This document shows positions 1-9,079 of a stretch of 64,000 nucleotides of DNA, piece by piece. The position numbers were made by a program, and so were the translations under genes. The notes beneath the pieces were generated by a model. That model was not told where the DNA came from. It searched no databases and was given only the letters and a program-made list of their open reading frames with translations. Numbering within the stretch: position 1 is the stretch's first letter; each line of letters starts with the position of its first letter. The stretch spans positions 243,411,803 to 243,475,802 of the forward strand of contig OV884059.1 in assembly GCA_930367215.1 (NCBI GenBank). Direction: 5' to 3'. The stretch comes from Pollenia angustigena (Eukaryota; Arthropoda; Insecta; Diptera; Polleniidae).

Positions 1-51
1 ACCCCAAAGGAGAAATTTATTCTTACGGTTTTTGAGAAAACAAAGAAATTT

Positions 52-1434
52 TTGAAAAAACACGACGACGTTATTACTATACAAGCGGACAAGGGGAATA
101 AAACGGTTTTAATGTATAAGAAGGAGTACAACAATAAAATGGAAAAGCTACTAGAAGACAAAAATACATACAGAACAATACGATTAGACCCAACGTCAAA
201 ACTTCAAAAGGAAAATAATAACATAGTTTCAGGGATATTCAAAGATGAGTGTATAGATCAATGGCAAAAAAGGCAACTATTATGCAGCGCAGCCATTGCT
301 CCGAGAATTTACGGTCTCCCAAAAATTCACAAAACAAATACTCCCCTTAGACCGATTGTATCGTCGATGAATGTCCCATGTTACCAACTCTCCAAATATA
401 TTGGCCAAATTCTCAAACATATTATTTCGGAAAAATATAATATTAAAAACTCAGCAGAACTTAAAAAACAATTACAACATACATTTATCGCGGACAATGA
501 AGTTCTCATATCATTTGATGTCGTGTCATTATTTACGAACATCCCTGTGCATACTGCCATAAAAAACATAATGGGAAAATGGGAAACTATTAAAAAACAA
601 ACAAAAATCTCGAAGTCCACTTTTTTAAAAATACTTAAATTTTGTCTCACGGATAACAATTATTTCGTCTACGAAAATAAAATCTATAGCCAGATTTTTG
701 GAATGCCAATGGGGAACCCACTTTCTCCTACCATAGCTGATGTAATACTGGACAGTTTACTCGACGAAGCAATAGCCGAATTAAAAAAGAAAAATATAAA
801 TTTAAAATACATAGTAAAATATGTAGATGACATATTAGCTATAGTAAAACGGGACGACAAAGAAGAGATCCTAAATGCTTTCAACGCATACCATCCAAAA
901 ATCCAGTTTACCACGGAAATTGAAGAAAATTTTAAAATTGCATATTTGGATACATACATATATCGACACAATAGCTTAATTAAATTTGACTGGTATTCAA
1001 AGGAAACATCATCTGGTAGACTGATGAATTTTAATGCAACTCAACCAAAATACCAAATAATAAATACGGCAAAAAATTTCATTTTTAGGGTATTATATAT
1101 TAGCGATGAAGAATTCCATGTTAAAAACATAAGGAAAATTACAACAATATTAATAAATAATAGCTTTCCAATTAAACTTATACACCAACTTATTGAAGAA
1201 ACACAAAGAAAATTAAAAAACAACACAACTTCAAACAACACTGAAAATGATGACAAAGTTTTTTACAGTGTAAAGTTTATTCCTGGTTTAACGGACAACA
1301 GAAATATTAAAACAACGATAAACACACAAAACATATCGAGCCCTAACCGCGAAAATAACGTAAGCGACATGATTTTCAATTTTCGTTTTTTTTTAATAAA
1401 TGACATTTTTGGCAACACTTGCATCATCTCCTAA
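52..1434 (+). pseudogene. Penelope-like reverse transcriptase, copy 1
   Basis: The frame is open from the window edge; 52 is only the first methionine seen. It has the PLE-type RT core: GLPKIHK, FDVVSLFTNIP, GMPMGNPLSPTIAD and the catalytic YVDD. The last ~33 residues, after about 1336, are translated from an inserted MITE and are not RT sequence. The true polyprotein would run on into the GIY-YIG endonuclease now encoded separately at 1652. In the family, RT and endonuclease are one protein used for target-primed insertion in the nucleus. Copy 1 is identical to copy 2 here. Confidence 0.85.
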
Positions 1435-1595
1435 AATGTCATGGTCACATAAGGTACCGTTACGATTTTATAGCAAGAACAATTTTATTGTAAGCGACAA
1501 ATTTCATACAAAATTTATATGAAATAAAATAAAAAAGCTCTCTCCTGTAAAATTTGATTTTTGGCGCTTACGTTATTTTCGCGGTTAGGGTTCGA
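1336..1595. mobile_element. 260-bp TIR element (MITE) inside PLE copy 1
   Basis: Same insert as at 4630-4889. The ends are inverted repeats of about 30 bp starting TCGARCCCTAACCGCG, flanked by TA (or ATAT) on both sides, which suggests a Tc1/mariner-type insertion. It has no coding capacity. Confidence 0.8.
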
Positions 1596-1651
1596 TATGT
1601 TACGCCTACAAACCACATACTACACTCAACTCTATTTTTTCCAAAATTAAA

Positions 1652-2080
1652 ATGCCTGTAGAAAAACAACAACAAAACAACGTTGTGTACGAAATAGCAT
1701 GCAAGGGAAATGACGAACAAAAATGTGATTTAATTTATATTGGCACAACAAAGAGAAATTTACAAACAAGAATGAGTGAACACAAAAATGACATAGAAAA
1801 ACATAAGGAATCAACAGCTTTGTCAAAACATATGATTTGCGAAAAACATAAACCTGACTTTGAGAGAATAAGAATATTAGACGTAGAAACAAAACAGAGA
1901 AAACGTTTCACAATAGAAAGCTTACGTATACAACAAAATATTGACAGAACAATGAATTTAAAGGAAGACACGAATAATATAAGTTTTAGCTACAGAGTTG
2001 CAATAAAGTTCACGTGGAAGGTGACGTCAATACCAAGGTTTTTATGTATCAACGGTCTTCAAATGTTTATTGGTTCATGA
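1652..2080 (+). pseudogene. GIY-YIG endonuclease domain of PLE copy 1
   Basis: Residues from about VVYEIAC to the LIYIGTTKRNL and RMSEHKND segments form the GIY-YIG endonuclease module typical of Penelope-like elements, which nicks target DNA. The methionine at 1652 is internal to the ancestral polyprotein; the frame is open upstream to the MITE edge. The element's sequence ends at 2007, before its own stop codon, and the last ~24 residues are read from flanking DNA. Confidence 0.8.
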
Positions 2081-2710
2081 GTTATAGGCATTTTAGTGAA
2101 CACTGCATTCATTCCTAAACCTGTATTTATATTCCCATACAAATATCAACAAAATGCCCTCCATTTTGAACTCCACCGAAACGGCTTGACCGATTTTTAT
2201 GAAATTTTGTATCGCTAGAGGGCGCAAGATATTGCAATAGGGGTAAAAGCACCCACTCCCCAATCTTCTGAGCTAATCAACCGGTTTTCTTAAAATTTGC
2301 CATGCAGACAATTTAACATCTGAAAGAGAATAAGATAATAGGGTGTGAAATAGGGTAAGAGGGCTAAAAGCTCCCCCTTCCTATATCTTCGTAACTAATC
2401 AACCGATTTTTTTGAAATTTTGCAGGCAAATAGTGTTACATTTGGAAAGAACTATAGCCTATAGTTTTTATTATTTAGGGCGTGAAATAGGGCAAGAGGG
2501 GTAAAAGCTCCCCCTCCCTCTATCTTCTTAACTAATCAACCGGTTTTCTTAAAATTTGGCATGCATACACTGTAACATCGGAAAGAGGACACGGCATTAA
2601 ATAGGCCAAGAGAAGTAAGAGCTTCGCCTCCCTATATCTTCTTAACTAATCAATTAATTTTCTCGAAATTGGGCAGGCAAATAATGTAACATCTGAAAAG
2701 AACTATAGCT
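2008..2710. repeat. Degenerate ~115-137 bp tandem repeat hosting the PLE
   Basis: After ~140 bp of unrecognised sequence, units begin with the phrase CTAATCAACCG and continue with a TTTTCTTAAAATTTG-like segment and an AACATCTGAAAGA segment. Unit starts near 2271, 2393, 2530 and 2644 give spacings of about 122, 137 and 114 bp. The same unit resumes at about 5664 after PLE copy 2, so copy 2 was inserted into the array. The phrase CGGCTTGACCGATTT at about 2182 also occurs at 59609 in a Helitron-like context. Confidence 0.75.
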
Positions 2711-2910
2711 ATGGAATAATACCAAAACACACCATAAATACAACAACTAAGGTAAAGGATCTTTTCAAATGCAACACAATCAAGGGAAAGTTAGGAAATA
2801 TTGAACACAATTTTCACAAAAAAATTTTAAATTTAGAAATTTCACAAATTAACACAAATATTAAATTAATCAAACGCAAAATTTATAACATAAATACGGG
2901 CATCAAAAAT

Positions 2911-4728
2911 ATGCTAATAGAAGAAGACTACACAAATTTTATTCACAAACAAATAGAAAGAGCAAAACAAATAACAATGAATACAAAGGGAAAACAAATA
3001 AGAAAATTACATACACTGAAAGAAAATCAATTTAAATTACATGGCCTTATTTTTAATGAAAGTTGGTTTGAAAATAAAACCAATTTAAAAATTCCAATGG
3101 AAAGTAAGTGGATGTTGTCCCTGGGGAAAAAATTCGCCTTACCAATTGATAAGCACAGTTTTTCGGCATTGCATGTTATTGCTGATATTGAGCAATGCAT
3201 TCAAGCCATTGATGATAATGAAAACCAGATGAAAGAAATCGCTAGGACTAAATTAGCTAACAAAATTACAGGTTTTAAAAGAAAACTTAAGAATACCCCA
3301 AAGGAGAAATTTATTCTTACGGTTTTTGAGAAAACAAAGAAATTTTTGAAAAAACACGACGACGTTATTACTATACAAGCGGACAAGGGGAATAAAACGG
3401 TTTTAATGTATAAGAAGGAGTACAACAATAAAATGGAAAAGCTACTAGAAGACAAAAATACATACAGAACAATACGATTAGACCCAACGTCAAAACTTCA
3501 AAAGGAAAATAATAACATAGTTTCAGGGATATTCAAAGATGAGTGTATAGATCAATGGCAAAAAAGGCAACTATTATGCAGCGCAGCCATTGCTCCGAGA
3601 ATTTACGGTCTCCCAAAAATTCACAAAACAAATACTCCCCTTAGACCGATTGTATCGTCGATGAATGTCCCATGTTACCAACTCTCCAAATATATTGGCC
3701 AAATTCTCAAACATATTATTTCGGAAAAATATAATATTAAAAACTCAGCAGAACTTAAAAAACAATTACAACATACATTTATCGCGGACAATGAAGTTCT
3801 CATATCATTTGATGTCGTGTCATTATTTACGAACATCCCTGTGCATACTGCCATAAAAAACATAATGGGAAAATGGGAAACTATTAAAAAACAAACAAAA
3901 ATCTCGAAGTCCACTTTTTTAAAAATACTTAAATTTTGTCTCACGGATAACAATTATTTCGTCTACGAAAATAAAATCTATAGCCAGATTTTTGGAATGC
4001 CAATGGGGAACCCACTTTCTCCTACCATAGCTGATGTAATACTGGACAGTTTACTCGACGAAGCAATAGCCGAATTAAAAAAGAAAAATATAAATTTAAA
4101 ATACATAGTAAAATATGTAGATGACATATTAGCTATAGTAAAACGGGACGACAAAGAAGAGATCCTAAATGCTTTCAACGCATACCATCCAAAAATCCAG
4201 TTTACCACGGAAATTGAAGAAAATTTTAAAATTGCATATTTGGATACATACATATATCGACACAATAGCTTAATTAAATTTGACTGGTATTCAAAGGAAA
4301 CATCATCTGGTAGACTGATGAATTTTAATGCAACTCAACCAAAATACCAAATAATAAATACGGCAAAAAATTTCATTTTTAGGGTATTATATATTAGCGA
4401 TGAAGAATTCCATGTTAAAAACATAAGGAAAATTACAACAATATTAATAAATAATAGCTTTCCAATTAAACTTATACACCAACTTATTGAAGAAACACAA
4501 AGAAAATTAAAAAACAACACAACTTCAAACAACACTGAAAATGATGACAAAGTTTTTTACAGTGTAAAGTTTATTCCTGGTTTAACGGACAACAGAAATA
4601 TTAAAACAACGATAAACACACAAAACATATCGAGCCCTAACCGCGAAAATAACGTAAGCGACATGATTTTCAATTTTCGTTTTTTTTTAATAAATGACAT
4701 TTTTGGCAACACTTGCATCATCTCCTAA
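2911..4728 (+). CDS. Penelope-like reverse transcriptase (split from its endonuclease)
   Basis: A 605-residue frame. The N-terminal ~240 residues are the lysine-rich PLE-specific region. Next come the RT motifs GLPKIHK (about 235), FDVVSLFTNIP, GMPMGNPLSP and YVDDILAIV with the catalytic DD pair, then a thumb region ending near KTTINTQN. The final ~33 residues come from the MITE inserted at 4630. Methionine 2911 is the first ATG, but the frame is open from 2650 and reads plausible PLE protein before it, so the real start is probably upstream. An intact PLE encodes RT and GIY-YIG as one protein; this copy cannot unless the insert is bypassed. Confidence 0.85.
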   Translation: MLIEEDYTNFIHKQIERAKQITMNTKGKQIRKLHTLKENQFKLHGLIFNESWFENKTNLKIPMESKWMLSLGKKFALPIDKHSFSALHVIADIEQCIQAIDDNENQMKEIARTKLANKITGFKRKLKNTPKEKFILTVFEKTKKFLKKHDDVITIQADKGNKTVLMYKKEYNNKMEKLLEDKNTYRTIRLDPTSKLQKENNNIVSGIFKDECIDQWQKRQLLCSAAIAPRIYGLPKIHKTNTPLRPIVSSMNVPCYQLSKYIGQILKHIISEKYNIKNSAELKKQLQHTFIADNEVLISFDVVSLFTNIPVHTAIKNIMGKWETIKKQTKISKSTFLKILKFCLTDNNYFVYENKIYSQIFGMPMGNPLSPTIADVILDSLLDEAIAELKKKNINLKYIVKYVDDILAIVKRDDKEEILNAFNAYHPKIQFTTEIEENFKIAYLDTYIYRHNSLIKFDWYSKETSSGRLMNFNATQPKYQIINTAKNFIFRVLYISDEEFHVKNIRKITTILINNSFPIKLIHQLIEETQRKLKNNTTSNNTENDDKVFYSVKFIPGLTDNRNIKTTINTQNISSPNRENNVSDMIFNFRFFLINDIFGNTCIIS

Positions 4729-4889
4729 AATGTCATGGTCACATAAGGTACCGTTACGATTTTATAGCAAGAACAATTTTATTGTAAGCGACAAATTTCA
4801 TACAAAATTTATATGAAATAAAATAAAAAAGCTCTCTCCTGTAAAATTTGATTTTTGGCGCTTACGTTATTTTCGCGGTTAGGGTTCGA
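4630..4889. mobile_element. 260-bp TIR element (MITE) splitting PLE copy 2
   Basis: The left end TCGAGCCCTAACCGCGAAAA and the right end (reverse complement TCGAACCCTAACCGCGAAAA) form near-perfect ~30-bp TIRs, flanked by TA on both sides (ATAT if read as 4 bp). The interior is AT-rich and non-coding. Removing it with one TA would put RT and endonuclease back in one frame, reading ...NICYAYKPHTTL across the junction, which looks like normal PLE interdomain sequence. Confidence 0.85.
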
Positions 4890-4945
4890 TATGTTACGCC
4901 TACAAACCACATACTACACTCAACTCTATTTTTTCCAAAATTAAA

Positions 4946-5305
4946 ATGCCTGTAGAAAAACAACAACAAAACAACGTTGTGTACGAAATAGCATGCAAGG
5001 GAAATGACGAACAAAAATGTGATTTAATTTATATTGGCACAACAAAGAGAAATTTACAAACAAGAATGAGTGAACACAAAAATGACATAGAAAAACATAA
5101 GGAATCAACAGCTTTGTCAAAACATATGATTTGCGAAAAACATAAACCTGACTTTGAGAGAATAAGAATATTAGACGTAGAAACAAAACAGAGAAAACGT
5201 TTCACAATAGAAAGCTTACGTATACAACAAAATATTGACAGAACAATGAATTTAAAGGAAGACACGAATAATATAAGTTTTAGCTACAGAGTTGCAATAA
5301 AATAG
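4946..5305 (+). CDS. GIY-YIG endonuclease domain of PLE copy 2
   Basis: A 119-residue frame with the PLE endonuclease core: VVYEIAC, then LIYIGTTKRNLQTRMSEH, then STALSKH and ERIRILD. It normally nicks target DNA for the RT. The first ATG is inside the ancestral polyprotein; about 18 further codons upstream (from the MITE edge at 4890) belong to the same domain linker. With no start of its own and a separate RT, it is probably not expressed as a functional protein. Confidence 0.8.
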   Translation: MPVEKQQQNNVVYEIACKGNDEQKCDLIYIGTTKRNLQTRMSEHKNDIEKHKESTALSKHMICEKHKPDFERIRILDVETKQRKRFTIESLRIQQNIDRTMNLKEDTNNISFSYRVAIK

Positions 5306-5500
5306 AAAAGATAAACTGTGATATTAATTTAAGTTGTGTGTTTAATTTAATTATATGTTAAATGTTTTATGTTTTATGTAAGCTGTGCAACATTAAATTA
5401 AATGTGAAAAACTAACTAGTAATTGTAAGTTTATTTATTTTGTTGTTTTATAATTTTGTAATAATATATGTTTTTTTTACAAAATAATTTAAAAAAATAT
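5306..5500 (+). other. PLE 3' untranslated region
   Basis: AT-rich sequence with repeated TTTTATGT and TTAAATT words between the endonuclease stop and the ribozyme-like motif. No coding potential seen. It is absent from copy 1. Confidence 0.5.
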
Positions 5501-5508
5501 TAAATAGA

Positions 5509-5560
5509 CAACCCCTGAAGATGTCAACAAATAATTGACGAAACGTTGGGAGAAACATGT
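5509..5560 (+). ncRNA. Hammerhead-ribozyme-like motif of the PLE
   Basis: CTGAAGA at 5515-5521 fits the hammerhead core CUGANGA. A stem GTCAA/TTGAC (5523-5527 with 5535-5539) follows, then GAAA at 5540-5543 and a possible stem III, ACGT at 5543-5546 with ATGT at 5557-5560. PLEs are known to carry hammerhead motifs. There is an unpaired base next to the core in stem II, and stem I is weak, so activity is doubtful. Confidence 0.45.
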
Positions 5561-5664
5561 AAAAAAGGTTTTTTATTTACATTAATACATTAGGCCCAAT
5601 TAGCTTAACAAAAACTTATATATAATATTTAAACAACTTGGCCAAAAAAATAACAAACATACTT

Positions 5665-5750
5665 TATAGCCTATAATGTTTTCTTAAAATTTGGCTAGCA
5701 GACACTGCTACATCTGAAAGAAATAAGTTATGTGGCAAAACAACGTTTGA
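5665..5750. repeat. Satellite remnant after the PLE, ending in a Helitron-like AGCTAGT
   Basis: GTTTTCTTAAAATTTGG and ACATCTGAAAGA resume the repeat of 2270-2710. The stretch ends in ACAACGTTTGACGCTCCAGCTAGT, close to the terminus of the Helitron-like element at 59825-59848. Confidence 0.55.
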
Positions 5751-6700
5751 CGCTCCAGCTAGTCTTATATATAAATACGGAAACAATTTTTTTGTGGTTG
5801 ATTTTTAAGTCCACCGATTTTAATGAAACATATATTGTTTTAAAGGAATTTGTGTGTAGATATGCACAATATATTGTTTTTCTAAATTTTTTGAATTAAA
5901 GTGTTTGAAAAGCGTTTTTATTTATCTTACAAACATACGTACAAAGTTGGGTGAATAGTGAATTTTTTGCCGTTCTCTTAAAATGTGTACGTTTTTGTTG
6001 TATAACGCAAAGGTTTTCTCGAAAGTAAATGTCGAGTGGTCGAATTTCGGCCACCGGACGATCCTAGTATAAATAAATCATTTACATACATAAAAAACTA
6101 ATTTTCAAATTTTTAATTTTAACACTTCGCAGTTGAACAACTTTATATAAGTACCAAGATCACAAATCTTGTTATTTTACAGTAATGTTTTTTTTATTTT
6201 AATTTTATTAAAAAAATCTCTGTTTGGTCTGGTAATTTGATGAGCTTTCTACTTTTACTTTCGACGCACGGATAGAAAATGATGTTTTTCAATGTCGCAC
6301 ATGACATCGAAATATGAGAGACATAATACAAAGAAAAAAATAACAGTTATACCGCATTCAGACTATATAATTAACGCCGAGTTTTTTTTTTCTATTTCCT
6401 ATTAAAGCAGTTACTACCAAACTCTTCACATTTATATTTACATATTTTTCAAGCATCTTTTCAACTTTATCAACCCCGTTTTCTTCCCTACACCTCTTGC
6501 TAACACACAAAAAGTTGCATGCGAAAGGTGCGGCGTTAATTGCATAATGTAAATATGGTCTTATTTGCAATCGCATAGTTTCTTGTGCATTCTATTTTGA
6601 CTCTTTGTACCTTCCGAAAGGTTTTAAAGAGAAAAAGTCAATGCATAATGTCTCTCTTTAAGAACTTTTATCAAAGTAAAACGTACAATACATGCAACTA
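5751..6700. other. AT-rich DNA with no recognised gene
   Basis: Short open frames (for example 6358-6576 minus) have no recognisable domain and a composition no different from the surroundings. I see nothing I can support here. Confidence 0.5.
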
Positions 6701-7010
6701 AATGCATTATCTTATTATCACAATCAAAATCATCTTACCAAGTTTTATACAAGTACTACTCCCGAAAATAGATTTTAATGCCATTTCCTTATAAATGTTG
6801 GTATTAACATAAATATTGGTGACAATGACTTTTACGATAGGTAATATGTCATGGCAAAATGGTGTGCTGGTAGATCCAAAATTAACCATAGGTCCCAAAT
6901 AAACCCCCTTCCTTAATTCGGATAGGGACCTACAAATCGCAAATAGATGAAGATAACTAAATAATATTCGGCACAAATATTGGCCATGGGTCCCAAATAG
7001 GGTACTCTCT
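6701..7010. repeat. Dispersed repeat related to 41410-41800
   Basis: CCATAGGTCCCAAATAAACCCC near 6888 and CCATGGGTCCCAAATA near 6984 are short direct repeats. The first resembles the reverse complement of 41445-41475 (GGGTTTATATGGGACCC...), including the adjoining TTTTAACC word. Probably two old copies of one unnamed element. Confidence 0.4.
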
Positions 7011-7394
7011 CAACATTTTTTTTTAAATATTATGGTGTAGGGTATCATACAAAAAATATATTTTATACCTTGTAAATACTATCGGGTGTATTCTAGAATC
7101 CGAATCCACTCGAAAGTGGATTACTTTAGCATTTTTGGTGTTCTGCATTTCACATCCACAAGTTTTTATTCGTTTTCAATTAGAGTAGTAATGGGTTGGT
7201 GAAAGTAAAACGAATCGACTTTTATTCAAAAAAATAAATTTCGTTTGTAGCTTAAAATCTTCTTTATCCAATTTAATCAAAAACATATCGTCATCTAAAA
7301 TGCAAATGTAAATTAAAGTAAATTTAAAATCGAGTTTTTCATTATTTTGATGTAATTACAGCTTATTTTTTTTTAACGATTTTTATGTTATTTT

Positions 7395-7840
7395 CAGACA
7401 GTTTGTTTATTTAATCGATTTAGCGATCTCAAATTAGTTTTTTTGTTTGTTTAAAATTTTGCGATTTTTCGCGAATTTTAGCCATGTTCGCGATAGAAGC
7501 GATTTGTTTCAGTAAGTTTTCTGATTCTTTACAGCTTTAACGAGTTATAATAAATAATAGACTATGCTATCATGCGAATTTAGCAACTTTTACCTGATTT
7601 TTGCCAATCCTTATAGTTTTAGGGACTTTTAATCAATTATATGGCTGGTTGAAATATTAAAAATTTACGCAATTTTTCGCTATTTTTGCAATTTTTTTTG
7701 TTATTTTCTGACATTTTGTTTTTTTTTTACCGATTTCAAATACATTTTAGTGTTTGTTTAAAAGTTTGCAATTTTTCGCGTAATTTAGCCATGTTCGCGA
7801 TAGATGCTATTTTTCCTGTGATTCTTTACAGCTTTCACGA
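7395..7840. repeat. Imperfect ~310-bp tandem duplication
   Basis: The phrase TTTAGCCATGTTCGCGATAGA occurs near 7478 and again near 7785, each preceded by a TTTCGCG-containing stretch and followed by GATTCTTTACAGCTTT. The two units are about 310 bp apart. No coding content recognised. Confidence 0.6.
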
Positions 7841-8080
7841 TTTTAAAAAAAATATTAAACATTGCTATCATGCTGCGGTTAGCAAATTATTGATCTTTAG
7901 CCCAAAAAAGTTTTTTCGAACAAAAACTTCGAATTCACAAAAACATGCGGATTTGAGAACACCAATTTATGAATTATGCGGATTTAAAAAATTTTTCGTT
8001 TTCAATCGAGTCGAAACCTAGAACATACCTGTATAAGAGAAAAATCTGTCACGTACGGTATGCCACGAACGATATTACCC

Positions 8081-8161
8081 CTACAAGAAATGAATGAGCG
8101 AGTAGTATTTTTCACGTTGGTGTTAAGAAAATTTGACTACTCACTCATTCATTTTTTGTAG
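8081..8161. repeat. 26-bp inverted repeat (hairpin)
   Basis: The left arm at 8081-8106 starts CTACAAGAAATGAATGAG. It pairs with the right arm at 8136-8161 at about 24 of 26 positions, around a 29-nt loop. The word GTCACGTACG lies just upstream and recurs at 8338 and 9018. Confidence 0.6.
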
Positions 8162-8436
8162 TGTAAATTTTGTTCATTATCAAACCATCCAAAATAATTT
8201 TTTTTTTCCAATTATGGGTTATAAAGAAAAACTATGTGGTTTAATGAAAAAAATTAAAAAAAAAAGAAGAAAAACCTCCCTCAATTCGCAGATTTTCGTA
8301 TTTGTTTTTGCTCACCCCTATATCACTTCCGTTTTATGTCACGTACGATATGTACTTATTTTGCCCAATATTTTGGACAACAAGGTTCCGAATTTGAAAA
8401 TGTATTTTTTCATATATAGTTCCCTTTAAATGAAAC

Positions 8437-8952
8437 ATAATAAGGGTCTTCATGATGTTGCTTAAAATTACCATTTGTGCAAATGGGTAAACTTGCGAGA
8501 CTCGTTTCATGAAGATCCTTTTTAAGTTTTGTGTAATTTTAAACAATTAATGTCATTTCAAACAGAAACGTCAATAAAAAATATATTAAAAAAAAATAAT
8601 CAAAAATATAATAAAAAACTTGGAATTTGTAAATTATAAATGAAATTTGTTTTTAAACATGCATAAAGAAAGCCAAAATACTAATATGCTTATATTATTA
8701 CAAGAATTTATTGTTTGTGATTTATTTACACTTGAAGTTTTCATTGAAAACGGCGGTAAGCATTAAAAAAATTTGTCTGTTTAAATGCACAATTGAACTG
8801 CGTAAGTTTACGAGTCAAAATTGATGGGCAAATTTAAGCAGTTTGTGTAAATGAATTCTCATACAATTTTTGACAGTTCATTTACGAGGGCGTAAGAATG
8901 CACAGTTTGCACAGTTTACGAGACTTATAAACGATATCATGAGGACCCTTAA
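8437..8952. mobile_element. Fold-back, MITE-like element
   Basis: TAAGGGTCTTCATGAT near 8439 and ATCATGAGGACCCTTA near 8937 are inverted ends. A third inverted copy (TCATGAAGATCCTTTTT, near 8508) makes 8437-8523 a long hairpin on its own, with CCATTTGTGCAAATGG at its centre. No convincing TSD was found. Confidence 0.5.
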
Positions 8953-9079
8953 TGATAAAAAAATGTTACAGTTACTAATGTTTTTCCAAAATCTCTATCT
9001 CTCTGAAGGCGTACAAATGTCACGTACGATGACATGGAAATGCCCATATGTATCTAACGCTTTCTCTTTATAAAAATAT

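Larger units (their letters stand above)
1..2007 (+). mobile_element. Penelope-like element, copy 1 (cut by window edge, 3' truncated)
   Basis: This stretch matches 3295-5301 base for base at a constant offset of 3294, so it is the same element as the downstream copy. Its 5' part lies off the window. It stops at 2007, just before the endonuclease stop codon, and lacks the 3' UTR and ribozyme-like tail of copy 2. The DNA that follows is unrelated to the element. PLE copies often sit in tandem with truncated partners, but here about 700 bp of other repeat DNA separates them. Confidence 0.9.
2711..5664 (+). mobile_element. Penelope-like element, copy 2 (nearly complete)
   Basis: It holds the RT reading frame, the MITE insert, the GIY-YIG frame, and an AT-rich 3' UTR with a hammerhead-like motif. 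Satellite sequence flanks it on both sides: CTATAGC before and TATAGCCTATA after, matching the undisturbed unit near 2455. The RT frame is open upstream of the methionine at 2911, back to a stop at 2647. The true 5' end may therefore be truncated or lie near 2711. Confidence 0.85.

Noticed and set aside
6358..6976. Minus-strand open frames of 72 and 89 codons
   Set aside because: No recognisable domain; the second lies in a dispersed repeat.
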